Shown here piece after piece: positions 51,201 through 64,000 of a stretch of DNA of 64,000 bases; within the stretch, counting starts at the first letter, position 1, and each line of letters begins with the position of its first letter. Both the position numbers and the translations under genes were made by a program. Source of the stretch: Piromyces finnis (lineage: Eukaryota; Neocallimastigomycota; Neocallimastigomycetes; Neocallimastigales; Neocallimastigaceae); NCBI GenBank assembly GCA_002104945.1, contig MCFH01000012.1, positions 620,001 through 684,000 of the forward strand, given 5' to 3'. The notes beneath the pieces were generated by a model, which worked only from the letters and a program-made list of their open reading frames with translations, was not told the origin of the DNA and made no database searches.

Positions 51201-53396
51201 TGTGTTATATGATATGTATAATGTATAACAGGTAATGTGGTAATATAGATATATAAAATTATTCAATTAATAATAATATTTTGATTTTAATTTTGAATAT
51301 TAATATTATTTAATATAATTCGAAAAATATTATAAATATAAATAATATATAATATTTGAATTAATAATATGACATAAATATTATATACATTTTTAGACTT
51401 TATATTGATGAGTGGTCCATGAGAAATATTATTAGATATGATGGAATTTTTCATTTCATTATAATTGTTATTTCCTATAATTTTTATCATTTCACCATTT
51501 GATATACAATTTTGTATCGAAAAATTATCTAGAATCAAATATTTATATTCATCACCGGAATCGAAGAGAATAATTGAAGAATCATTTATATCACCAACAT
51601 TTTTAACATTATCTAGTTTAACATCAATAAATTCAATATTTTTATTTAAAAATTTAAACAAAGATTTTCCATTTGTTATTATGTCAGAGAAAGTCACATT
51701 TTTTATTATATAATTTGATTCAGATCCTAATATTCCATTTCCTTGAATACTATCATTAATTGATGATAATAAATATATACATGTATATAGAGAGTATTTT
51801 TAATATAAAGACTAACTAAAATATACTTTAATATAAATATGTAAATTTATGTAAAATGAAAAATACTTTAAATTTTCAAATTTCGAGTTTTCAACTTGAA
51901 TATTTGAATATACACAATTGGCTACAATTGGTAATACACTTTTTAAGTTTGTATCCATGAATTCACAATTGTTAATATTGATATCATTATTTTTACCATT
52001 GATAATACAATCATTTTCTTTAAAATTTATATATAAATTAATATTATTGTTATTTTAATTTATAATTTGTTTTTTCATTAATTGTATTATAATATAATAC
52101 ATATAATAGATAGATGTATGACTATGAATAGAATCATAAATACCAGAAAAAAAGGAATCCGATATAGTAAATTTTTCTGTATAATTTTTATTAATATATT
52201 CTAGTTGCATTAAATGACCACTGGTTGAATAATTGTTAATAAATGTAGTATTTTGAAATCTATCAAATATATTTTATACAGAGGATTATTTTATTTTAAT
52301 TATTTTTTTTTATAAATATATTTTAATTAAAGCTTTATTTCTATTAAAAGTTTTGTTTTACTCAATATTTGTTTTAAAAAAATAGAATAATGGCATATTT
52401 TTTTCAACAATGTTACTCTTAAATATTGTATTTTTTATGGTAATTTTATTATTTAAGAATTTAGAAACCATAATTGAAGCCATAGATTCTTTTTCATCAC
52501 CATCCGTATTTTTAAATGTACCTAAAGAATTATATATAATTAAATATTATATAAATATTTTTATGCCTAATAAACTTTCGTATTTTATTAAATTATTACA
52601 ATTATCAATAAGTAAATCTCCTCTATACACTTTGAAAATATTTTTATTATTATGAAATAAACAATTTGAAATTTTTGTATTAAAGCAGTCAAGATTGTCA
52701 TCTTTATTTTGAGGTAATATACTTATTAAATTCTTAAAATATTGTTTATTATCACTTTTAAAAATTTTTGTTAATCAGTAGGCTATATTGAAAAATTAAT
52801 TATTATTTTTTGTTTAAAACTTACTGTATATAACAATTCCTTAATTCAAAATGGTATGAATCATTTATATTAGATTTACATTTAAAATTAACGAGTGAAA
52901 CTGAAAATATAGTTACTGTTATTCCGGTAAATTCACAATTTTCGAAAATTACTTTCATAAGATTATTTGATGTATTAATTATAAAAAGAACTGACTCTAT
53001 ACTATAATAATCTTTGAAAATAATCCCTTCAAAGTAAACCTTCCCGTTACTAATATCATTGTTATTGATACTTAAAGAAAATCTGTTAAGTTTACCATAA
53101 TCAAATATTGTTTTATTTTCGGATGTACTAATAAATGATATTGGAAATCTATTATCAATATTTACTCCATATACACTGTAGTCGTAAAATGAGTAATATG
53201 GTTCTGGAAAATAAAAATTCACACCTTCATTGTAAGATGATAATACCGGTAATGAATCTATAAAGGCTAACTTCGATTCATCTGTATTCTTAACAATTAT
53301 ATCTATCGCATTAATTTCTGTTATAATAAAAAATATATATAATATAATACTATATATATTTTTTGGTTTTTTAAAAATTTCCATATTAAAAAACAT
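48235..53396 (-). CDS. Array copy D: same receptor, indels only in the 7TM exon
   Basis: Exon 1, the beta-helix exons and the EGF exon (from 53396 down to about 49640) match copy A. The membrane exon has a lost T near 49031, a lost A near 49118 and an added G near 49225, which break its frame between the first helices and the last three. From about 49.3 kb rightward I saw no further difference from copy A. The indels sit at the right end of the error-rich zone, so the intact protein is probably the same as copy A. Confidence 0.65.
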
Positions 53397-54051
53397 ATAT
53401 ATCGAACATATTTAATAAATTATTTAACTTGGTATGAATTATAGTAATAGATATAAATAAAAAATAAAAACTAAAAAAAAAAAAAAAAATAAAAATAAAG
53501 CATAAAATAGACAAAAATAAATATTAAAAGAAATTATTATTAATAAGATTTTGTGGTACTAAAATGAAAATAAGGTATAAAGTATCAATTATTATTATTA
53601 TTTTTGCTTATATTTAAGTTAATATTACCATAACTTTAAAATGATAAAATAAAAATTAAAAAGTTAAATTATACATTATATTTTATATATTTATGAAATA
53701 ACAGTGTATGATATAAAATAGCATTAATATTTAGCTTTTGCTTTTGTGAATTAGGACTAGAAATATTATTATAGGTATGGATTATATACATTTTTAATGA
53801 AGTTATTTAAAATTAAAAAAAAAAAAAAAAACAGATTCAATTATTTATATTTGTATAATCTGTATATGTATAAGATAAATATGCTTAAATGAAATGATTT
53901 TAAAATAATTTTATTTTATAATATATAGAGTTATTTTTATAAAAAAAAGAAAAATAATTAAAGATACCAATTAAATTTATAATCTTTTAATAAACAAAAT
54001 TTTTTTAGCATTTTTTTATTTTAATATTTTTATACTCTATATATTTTATTA

Positions 54052-54413
54052 TGAACCTTATAAAACTGATTGAGTTTCTGCCATTCTGAGGGAAACTTCG
54101 GAGGGAACCAACTACTAGATGGTTCGATTGGTCTTTTGCCCCTATACCCAAATTTGACGATCAATTTGCACGTCAGAACCGCTACGAGCCTCCATCAGAG
54201 TTTCCTCTGACCTCACCCTATTCAGGCATAGTCCTCCATTTTTCGGGTTCCAACAAATATGCTTAGACACAGATCCTTCATAAAAATTTCTGACAGGTTG
54301 ATGGTACATCGAAAATCCTACCAAAATCACTTTCATTACGTATATGAGCTTACCACTCAAATACTTGCATATTTGTTAGACTCCTTAGTCCGTGTTTTAA
54401 GACAGGTCATAAT
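54052..54413 (-). rRNA. LSU rRNA fragment, array copy 5
   Basis: Matches copy 1 by eye and sits 66 bp downstream of the stop codon of the hybrid receptor copy E. Since E shares it, the rRNA piece was in place before the array expanded. Confidence 0.9.
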
Positions 54414-54479
54414 TTTAAAAAATAAAAATAAAAAATTTTATTTTATAATTTTATATTTTATTTGGTATTTGATTATGTA

Positions 54480-57400
54480 CTAATTAAAATTTAACCGTAT
54501 TATATTACTAGATAATAGAAGAACAGAGTCATCCCTTCTTTTATTATTTATTATCTTTGAATAATTATAGTATTGAATATAATAATCACTCAACATATTG
54601 CGATTATTTTTTGCTATTTTTAAATTGCATTTACAATCATTAGCCCTATGAATTAAACAAACCTCAGTTTCTGTTAAGAGGAAATAACATTTAGGGTCAT
54701 TTCCACATTTCTTTATATTTATATAATATATTTTGTCCCATGAATGAAAGAGAAACATTATAACATAACACATATAATTTAAGTAATTTTCGAATAATAT
54801 TCTTGTATAATAATTATTGGTTAATGTATTGCTAATTATCTTTATATTTAAAAGTAAAAAAAAATTAATAATGTTGAATAAGAAAAAAAAATAATATTTT
54901 AAATTATTAATTTAAATAGAATTATAATTTTTATAAATTCAATAGATTATAACATTTATATTACATTAATTGAAGGGCCAGTTGCTGCCCAAAAAATAAC
55001 GGCATAACTCATATATATAGAATTTTTAAATATACCAGTAAGTTTCCAAAGATTCTTAATATTTATTATTATTATCATAATAAATATAAATTCATATATA
55101 TTAATAATTAGTTCATATTTTTTTAATGGACTAACGTATAGCCATCTTCCATCACTATTTTGTTTTATGTTAGTTAATTCATTATCATCTTTTTGATTAA
55201 AAATTACCACTAATATATTTATAAACTCAGATAAAACATATATAAATAATCCTTCGATATATGACGATCGTATGTTTTTTAATATTTTTATAATATAATT
55301 GAAATCTCCATTTTTATCTAAAGTCAATTCGGAATTTTCAAATAAAGAATTTTTATTTAATAAAATAGTTGAACTCATTTTTAGGGATGTATAAGAGTTA
55401 TTATTAACATCCAAAAGTGAAGGTGGTAGGGAAATAAAACTCTTATTATTCTTAATAATTTTTATTCCTAATTGACTTCCTGAATAGATATAAATATAAG
55501 TTATATATATTATTAAATTAATTCCCATGTGTTTTAATACAAAATACAATCCTGAAAATAAATAATTTTTTTGGGTTGAAAAAAATTGACTAACTAAGAA
55601 AAGAGTAACCCCGAAGTTGAATAATAAAATTTTCAAATATCCCTGATCTTTTATAATTTTTTGATTTCTATACATTAACGTATGAATTTGAATCAAAAAT
55701 ATTAATATTATCATAAGAGTTGTTATCGTTGAAATCATTTTATTATATTTACTAGAATTTAAATAAAAAATTGTGTATATTTTAATTAATTTATTTATTT
55801 TATATGTTTCGACAAAATAATATTATGTTAGTTAGGTTCGTATGAATATTCTTAATTTTTAAATGATATTCTATTCTATTGCATTACCTGAAATCAACAA
55901 AAACTTTAACATCACATAGTTCACCAGTCCATCCATCATTACATTGACATTTATTATTTTTAATATCATTTTTCCCGTATGTATTATTATCGGATATAAT
56001 ACATTTTGCTGTTGAATTTGTAGGACATGAATTAGGACATATTGGATTTTCACATATTAATATGTTATTACTGTCATAAACATTGTATTGATCTTTGTCA
56101 CAAGCCTCAATTTTAACATCAATAAAGTCTTTATTGAATAATATTTCTTCTTCTAATAAAGATTCCACCTTAAATACTAAATTATATTCACCAGGATTCA
56201 TATATACTCTTAAATTATTTAATTCACAAATTCCTATAAAATTTTTATTTTATATTTTAAAAATATAAAAAAAATATTGATTGTCAATATTTATTTATAT
56301 ATCCTTTAAAGTTATCATTTAATAATTATTTCATATACCATTTACAAATGAACCTATATTTCCTTTTAATATTGATATTTCTCCATAATTGTTATCATTG
56401 TCATTACTTTTACCTTTACTATTATAATTTATTTTTTCTACTAATACCTTTATATAAATATCTGAATAATAATGATAATGATCATGGATGATATTTTCAT
56501 ATGAATCATAAATTAAAAAACTTATTGGTAAATAAGAACCACTTTTCATTTTATAATCATGATATTTATCGTCGTTTAATAATTTAATTAAAGAAGGATT
56601 TGTCGCATAGTCATTTCCATGAGATTCAGCTTTATTATCCATAAATTCACAATTATTATAATCAAATAGATAGTATTGAGGATAATTTGGAGAAAACAAA
56701 GCACCACCAGCAACACCAGCATAATTATTAATAAATTTAGTATTACTTGCAATTAATGAATGTAAGTTTTTATATTTCGAATAAATTACACCTCCAAAAT
56801 ATTTACTTTTATTATTTATAAAATTTGTATTTTTAATATTTAATTCATGTTTATTATTCTCATTTTCATTTTCATTTTTTTCTTTTCCAAAATACATAAC
56901 ACCTCCATTTAATCCTTTATTATTTTCAAATTCCGAATTATTAATATCAAATTGAATATTATGATAATCTTCAAAACACCTATTAATTAAAATTAATAAA
57001 AATATTAGGTATTAAGGAAGGTAAAAAAAATTAATAATCTAAAAATCTTCACTTTTTCTCTTTTTTAATGAAATATCGAATATCTTTTCAAATTATAAAG
57101 TTAATTACATTACACCACCATTAGATGAACAAATATTATCGACAAAGCTTGAATTATTTATAGATATATCAATATCATTTTGAATATTAATCGATCCACA
57201 TGAATTTTTATTACTATTTTTATTCTTCATTAAATGAAAATTCTGAATTACTATTTTTGACTTTTAATATATGCAATATTTTTAATATATGTAATTTCAT
57301 TTATAAAAAATATTTAAGTACATAATAATAATAATACATATATTTTATTATAATGATATTTATAATATATTTTAATGGCCATACTTTTTCTGACTCAAAA

Positions 57401-58751
57401 CTAACAAGTGATCCATACGAAATATTATTTAATATCAATGTATTTTTTTATTTCATTAACATTACTTTTTCCTAAAATTCTAATCATTTTCCCATTAGAT
57501 TTACAATTATCAAAAATAACATTATCAAGAATAAGTGTTTTATTTTCATCTCCTGAATCAAAATAGATAATGGAAGATTCATTAATTTCTCCAGCATTTT
57601 TTATACTATTAAACGTTACATTGTTAAATTTTATATTTTTGTTTAAAAATCTAAACAATGATTTTCCATTTGTTACAATATCTGATAAGGTAACATTATT
57701 TAGTGTATATGTTGATTCAGGTCCAACTAATCCATTACCTTGAATTCTTTTTTTTTTTTTTTTAATTTTTATAAGAAGAATATTTTATTAGTAAGTAGTC
57801 ATTTTATAAACTTTTTTATGTAACTTTAAGATTTAAAAAATAGTTTTACTTTAAATTTCTAAAATTCGAGTTTCCTATTTGAATATTTGAATTAATACAA
57901 TTTGATACAATTGGTAAGGAACTTTTTAATTCTGTATCTTTAAATTCACAATTACTTATAATAATATCGTTATTTTTTCCATTTATGATATTGTCATTTT
58001 CTTAATATTATTATTTTTTTTTTAAATAAAATTAATATTAATATTTTAGAGAAATGAATAGTATTTATAAATATATTACCCGAAAAAAAAGAATCAGTTA
58101 TTATAAGTTTGTTATTATATTCATTACTAATATATTCTCCGTGTATTAGGTTTCCACTTGTTGAATGATTATTAATAAATGTTGTATTTCTTATTCTTTA
58201 TATCATTTTATAAATATGTAAAGTAATATTTTTTTTTTAATTATTAATTTATTCATTCAATATAAAAATTATAGATAAAAGTGTAATTTTACTCAATATC
58301 TGCTTTAATTAAATAAAATAAAGGCATATTTGTTATGTTATTTATAAATTTAGAATTTTTAATATCAATTCTATTATTTATATTTTCTGACATTATAATT
58401 GAGGCATTCATTGTTTCTACACTATCAGAATATTCAATTATACCTAATTTAATATAAAAGATTAGATATTTTGTAAGGATAAGTATATATAATTATTGTT
58501 ACAACAAACTTAATATTATATAATGATATTACAATTATCAATATTTAGATTTCCTCTAATTAAACTGAAAATACTTTTATTTCCAGATAAAATGCTATTT
58601 GTAACACTCACTGAAATACATTTTGGAAGGTTATCATTAAAGAAGCTTTTTTCTTCAGGTATTAAAGTTATTAAACCATATGTAAGAGGTTCATTATTTC
58701 TTTTTAATTTAAATATATCCCATTTAATAATAATAATAATAATAATAATAA

Positions 58752-58784
<33 letters not shown>

Positions 58785-59405
58785 TTAATATGTATATATA
58801 TATTTGTTATAAAAATAATCCCATTGTTATATATTGACTTACCTGATGATACAATTTTTAAATTCAATTTGATAATTATCTTTTTCATCTGATTTACATA
58901 CACTATTATATATATGAACGTAAATGATTGAAGTTCTCATTCCATAGAATTCACAATTTTCAAAAACTATACTAAAAAGGTCATTGGTAGTATAGACAGG
59001 AAATATATGTGTATTATAGGCATGATAATCTTTAAATATTATATCTTTAAATAAAACCTTTCCAAAGTTTATATCTGTATTGTATAATTTAAAGGCTAAT
59101 CTAAAATCTTCACCATAATCAAAAATAGTTTTATTTTCGGCAGTCCCAATAAATGCTATTGGAATGTCAATATTAACTGACAATCCCCAATTATCATATT
59201 CATATAAAGAATAGTAGGAATCAGGAAAATAAAAATTTACTCCTTCTTGGTATGTTGATATTGTTTTAACAAAAGCAATAAATGAATTTATTGATTCTTT
59301 TGTATTTTTGATAGTGACATCAATGGAATTTGTTTTTTTTACTTTGCATAGTATATTGAATATTAGTAGATAGAAGACAATTTTATACAAAACAGAATAT
59401 TCCAT
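54480..59405 (-). CDS. Array copy E: hybrid receptor with a diverged 5' half
   Basis: From the splice acceptor at 56980-56981 to the stop it matches copy A (beta-helix exon with GGVMYF, EGF module, 7TM exon, Cys-rich tail). Upstream, exon 1 (58843-59405) and the following exons are a clearly homologous but diverged paralogue: SIDVTIKNTKESINSF against AIDIIVKNTDESKLAF, and EGVNFYFPDSYYSLYEYDNW against EGVNFYFPEPYYSFYDYSVY. The signal peptide differs too. One exon (near 57425-57658, FRFLNKNIKFNNVTFNSIKN) is shifted by a run of seven T (57443-57449). One base fewer restores similarity to the array copies (NNIS-GPL type continuation). An AAT run (about 58725-58787) lies in the first intron. Probable surface receptor like copy A, with altered outer ectodomain. 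Confidence 0.68.
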
Positions 59406-60247
59406 TTTTTTTTTATTTTTACTTTTACAATAATTTACAAAAAAAATTTTTTTTTTTTTTTTTTAAAAAAAAAGAAAGATGAAACCTCAACAATTCCGTA
59501 CAAAAAAAAAAAAAATGTAATTAGATAGTAAAAATGTTATATTAGCATTTGATGTTGTACTTAGAGTAACATTAATTTTTGATTTTAAAGTTTTAGATTA
59601 ATATTCTTATTTAAATTAAGAAAAAAATAATAAAAAAAAAACTATATAAATATAGAAATGAAATAAATAAAATGATAGGTGGTCATTATTTGACGTTCAA
59701 CATGAAGAAAAAGAAAAACAATATAAAGTTTATATTATATTAATATATATATATTTTTTATTAATAAACAAACTTTAAACTTTTTAATTATTGGATTCAT
59801 TAGCCATATTTTAAAGTATAATAATGTTACAATGAGATTATTAGTATTTTAATATATATTATTAAAGTTTTTTTATCTAGCATGTATTTAATTGTAAAAA
59901 AAAAAAAAGTATACTACTTAAACTACATAAAAAAGATAGGATGTATATTGACTTTAAATGATTTCAATGTTAATTTATGATATTTTTATGTATTTTAAAA
60001 GACATCGTGCCTTTGCTTAATCGAAATGTTTTAGTATTATAAATTGATTATAATTCCGCATTTTTTTTTTTTTCTTTTAAAAGTTTTTTCCTTTAACTTT
60101 TTATAAATATTATGAAATAATATAAAATTTATGATATGTAAAATGTATAATATATATAATGATATAGTTTTCAACTATTGTAAAAAGGATTCCAAATTTT
60201 GCATTATTAAACCTCCTGTCTATATACACTTTTTCTTTTAAATAGAC

Positions 60248-60278
<31 letters not shown>

Positions 60279-60583
60279 AGCAAACTAAAAGTATAATTGT
60301 ATCAGCTTTTAAAGTTTATCTCAAATTTTTAATTTATTTATAAAAAGTAAATTGATTTTACTTTTTGCTTTATTTCATTTCATTACTTATGAATAATTGT
60401 AAAGATAGATATATATGAAGAATACTTTTATTTGAAGGTAAAATAAATATTAATTACATAGCATTTCTATTTATATTCATTAAAATTCTGCTGGTTTAAA
60501 TAGTGTTAAAAGATAAAAAGAATACATATAAAGGAAATAAATTAAAATCTAGTTGTTAATAAATAAAGTGAAAATTTATTATT
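59406..60583. other. Intergenic region
   Basis: AT-rich sequence upstream of receptor copy E and downstream of the Bud20-type gene, with several poly-A/T runs. No coding or RNA-gene signal was recognised, and no rRNA-like fragment is present here. Confidence 0.5.
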
Positions 60584-61524
60584 CTATTGTTGCATTTCGT
60601 CTTTTTTAGCGTTTACTATAGTTGCGATTCTCTTTGCATCATTATCAGTAGTTAAACCTATAATATCATGTTTACAAAAGAATTGATTTTATAATTGTAG
60701 AAAATATTTTATGTAATACAAAAAAAAAATACATTTTATACATTATTTATAAAATTAATTTAATATTAATACCACTATTATATTATTATAAAAGAATAAA
60801 ATGTATTTAAAAAAAAAAAAAAAACAATATTATTAAATAATTACCAACGGCAGCTTCTGCTTCCTTTTGAGTATATGGTTCTTCCTTAAGTGCCTTTAAT
60901 CTTTATTATAAAAATTTTTAAATTAATAATTTTGTTAATTATTTTTATAATTAATTAATAATATTTTTATATTATTATTATTATTATTATATCATCATTA
61001 TTATTGTTGTTTTTTTAATAAAAATTATTACCTTCTTTTATGAAGCTTAGTTTTTAAATGATTTTCGAGAGCGAAACTTGAAGTGAAATGTCTAGCGCAT
61101 GGAATACAATAATTTTGACCCATACCTGGTAAATCAGGATCTGGTAATGCATTTTTTAATTTCTCGGCATTTTCTGGTTTTAAATCTTCATGAATTTGAT
61201 CTAAATCCTTAGTTCTAGCTCTTGTTCTTGCTTTACGTGAAATATCTCTATTCATATTATCCATATTATTAAGTATATTTTTATATTAATACTAATATAT
61301 TAAAATAATGGTTTGAATGAAATTAAGAAAGATTTTTTAATAGTATTTTATTAAATTTTTATTATAATAATAATAATAATTATTATTATTATTATTATTT
61401 CAGATATTCTTTATTTCCAACTTTTTTTTTTCATTATTATATACAACCATTTATTTTTAAAATTCCTTTTTTTGTACCTTATAGAATGATGATTTCTTTT
61501 TTTTCTTTGAGCTTTTCCTACCAT
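60584..61524 (-). CDS. BUD20: Bud20/ZNF593-type zinc finger protein, four exons
   Basis: Exons in transcription order: 61478-61524, 61032-61247, 60845-60900 and 60584-60657, all GT..AG and in frame, giving 130 residues. Bud20 is a shuttling factor on pre-60S ribosomal particles that helps their nuclear export. Diagnostic features are a basic N-terminus, the [11 protein letters not shown] motif, [16 protein letters not shown] leading into one C2H2 finger (C-x2-C-x12-H-x5-H) ending [10 protein letters not shown], then [17 protein letters not shown], which parallels the family's HKRR..PYTQ..AA segment. The start is the ATG of [10 protein letters not shown], just after a T-rich stretch on the plus strand. 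Size and motif order fit the family well. Confidence 0.92.
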
Positions 61525-62085
61525 TTTTTTTTTATTAAATTATAATATTTTTTTTTTTTTTGAAATTATAGTGTTATTAAAAATTTTAAAAATTATTTTT
61601 TTTAAAAAAAAATTATATTGATTGAGTTAACTAAAATATGATTGGTTGAAATAATACTTTCATAAAATTCTAGTTAAAATTAAAAAAAAAAAAAAAAGTA
61701 AACATTTTGACTGCAAAAAGAAAATTTAAAAAAAAAAAACGGATCCAAAATTATGTTTCATTTAGTATAAAGTAATTATCTTTGATTCTACAAAATATCA
61801 AATAAATTTATAGACACAAAAACAGGATGTGTAACTACTCAACGAGAATGTTTTTTTTTAATTTTTATTTTATTTAATTTTTTTTTATTACCAAATGTGT
61901 TTTTTGTTTTATTATTTTTGTATTTAAAATTTTGAGTTATATTGATTTTATTTAAGCATTTTAAATAAATCATTATTGAAGTTAAAGAATTAGATTAATT
62001 TTTAAAATTAAATGACTGTAGAATGAAGGTTTGATAAAAAATAGATTTATTACTCAATTCTTTAATATGTTTATTTCTTCTTTTT
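61525..62085. other. Intergenic region
   Basis: AT-rich space between the Bud20-type gene and the 3' end of the PEF gene, both on the minus strand. Nothing recognisable is present. Confidence 0.5.
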
Positions 62086-63402
<1,317 letters not shown>

Positions 63403-64000
63403 CTTTTTATATTAAAAATACATGTTTATTTATATAAAGTATATATTATAAAAATGAAATTAAATAAAAGATTTATAAATAAATGAATAAACAAACATAT
63501 TTATTTCATAATAAATACATTATTATGATATTTTGAAATCATCTTCATCATCATTTATTTATTTACTAATTTATCTTACTATTTATACTATTTATCCATT
63601 TTTATTTTAGTGTTTTATTGTATAAGATGGTTTCAATCATTATAAAATTTTTGATTTTTCATCCATTCATTTTACATAAATAAATACACTTATTTTTAAG
63701 ATTTATTCTTTAAAATAATTTTTTTTTTAAGAGGCATTGAGTTATTTTTGTATTCTATTTGTCAATTTTATTTAATTATTATTTATTCGTTGTCAACTCA
63801 AATATAAAAGTTTTATTTATTTTGAAATATTGTAATGGACACAATTCATAAGTGTTTTTCAAGAAATAGATTTTTTATTAATTAAATTGTTGAACAAATT
63901 TTTATTCCATCAAAAAAAAAAACTTTATTTTCTTTCCCATGTATAATATTTATAGTATTGGTAAAGCAATTATAAAAATTAACCAAGAATAATTTGTTAT
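63403..64000. other. Upstream part of the PEF gene or its promoter
   Basis: AT-rich sequence that should hold the intron, first exon or promoter of the PEF gene. Candidate ATGs on the minus strand, such as the one near 63940, lead quickly to stops without a usable splice donor. No exon is assigned. Confidence 0.4.

Larger units (their letters stand above)
27961..56982. repeat. Tandem array, 6,245-bp unit, about 4.65 copies
   Basis: Equivalent sites recur at 6,245 bp. The rRNA-like fragment starts at 29101, 35346, 41583, 47807 and 54052, with spacings 6245, 6237, 6224 and 6245. Clean copies match over every stretch I compared. The short spacings come from small indels in the middle copies, about 29 bases net. 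Each unit holds a ~660-bp upstream spacer, a ~5.16-kb receptor gene, 66 bp, and a ~360-bp LSU rRNA fragment, all on the minus strand. The left edge lies inside a truncated exon 1; the right edge is at a splice acceptor of the last gene. Near-identity including introns and spacers means very recent duplication, ongoing homogenisation, or assembly expansion. Confidence 0.93.

Overview
The window is about 80% A+T, with short GT..AG introns, long homopolymers and AT microsatellites between genes. Recognisable genes point to a fungus: a Sub2/UAP56 helicase, a farnesylated Ydj1-type DnaJ, a Bud20-type zinc finger, a PEF calcium-binding protein, Skp1, and a protein pairing a GDS1 winged helix with an APSES-like DNA-binding region, which I know only from fungi. 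The base composition and the class C receptors fit anaerobic gut fungi (Neocallimastigomycota). That placement is inference; no marker gene was compared.

Layout. 0-8 kb: Skp1 and a diverged Skp1-like gene, both minus strand. 8.2-10.2 kb: the seven-exon SUB2 gene, the only plus-strand gene. 11.3-13.4 kb: a five-exon YDJ1-type gene. 15.3-24.1 kb: a six-exon gene for a 2,278-residue nuclear-type regulator; its third intron is almost entirely a ~1.07 kb AAT/ATT tract. 24-26.4 kb: no gene seen. 60.6-61.5 kb: BUD20/ZNF593-type gene. 62.1-63.4 kb: PEF gene whose first exon I could not place.

The remarkable part is 26.4-59.4 kb, a tandem amplification of one receptor gene. The unit is 6,245 bp. The copies I compared by eye are essentially identical, about 4.65 copies between roughly 27,961 and 56,982. 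Each full gene encodes a signal peptide, a long extracellular region with F-x-N-N and G-G-A/V repeats (right-handed beta-helix, resembling chlamydial PMP repeats), an EGF-like module, a seven-helix segment of class C GPCR type and a Cys-rich tail. Sixty-six bases after each stop codon, on the same strand, lies a ~360-bp piece of nuclear large-subunit (28S-type) rRNA, so five rRNA fragments are embedded in the array.

The left edge of the array abuts two broken relics. One has lost the membrane core; the other is a nonsense-mutated 5' piece. At the right edge the last gene is a hybrid: its 5' half belongs to a diverged paralogue, and identity to the array begins at a splice acceptor. Single-base indels without substitutions are concentrated at 39.1-49.3 kb. 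They look like uncorrected long-read errors in the middle of the repeat, so frameshifts there, and the exact copy number, should not be taken at face value.
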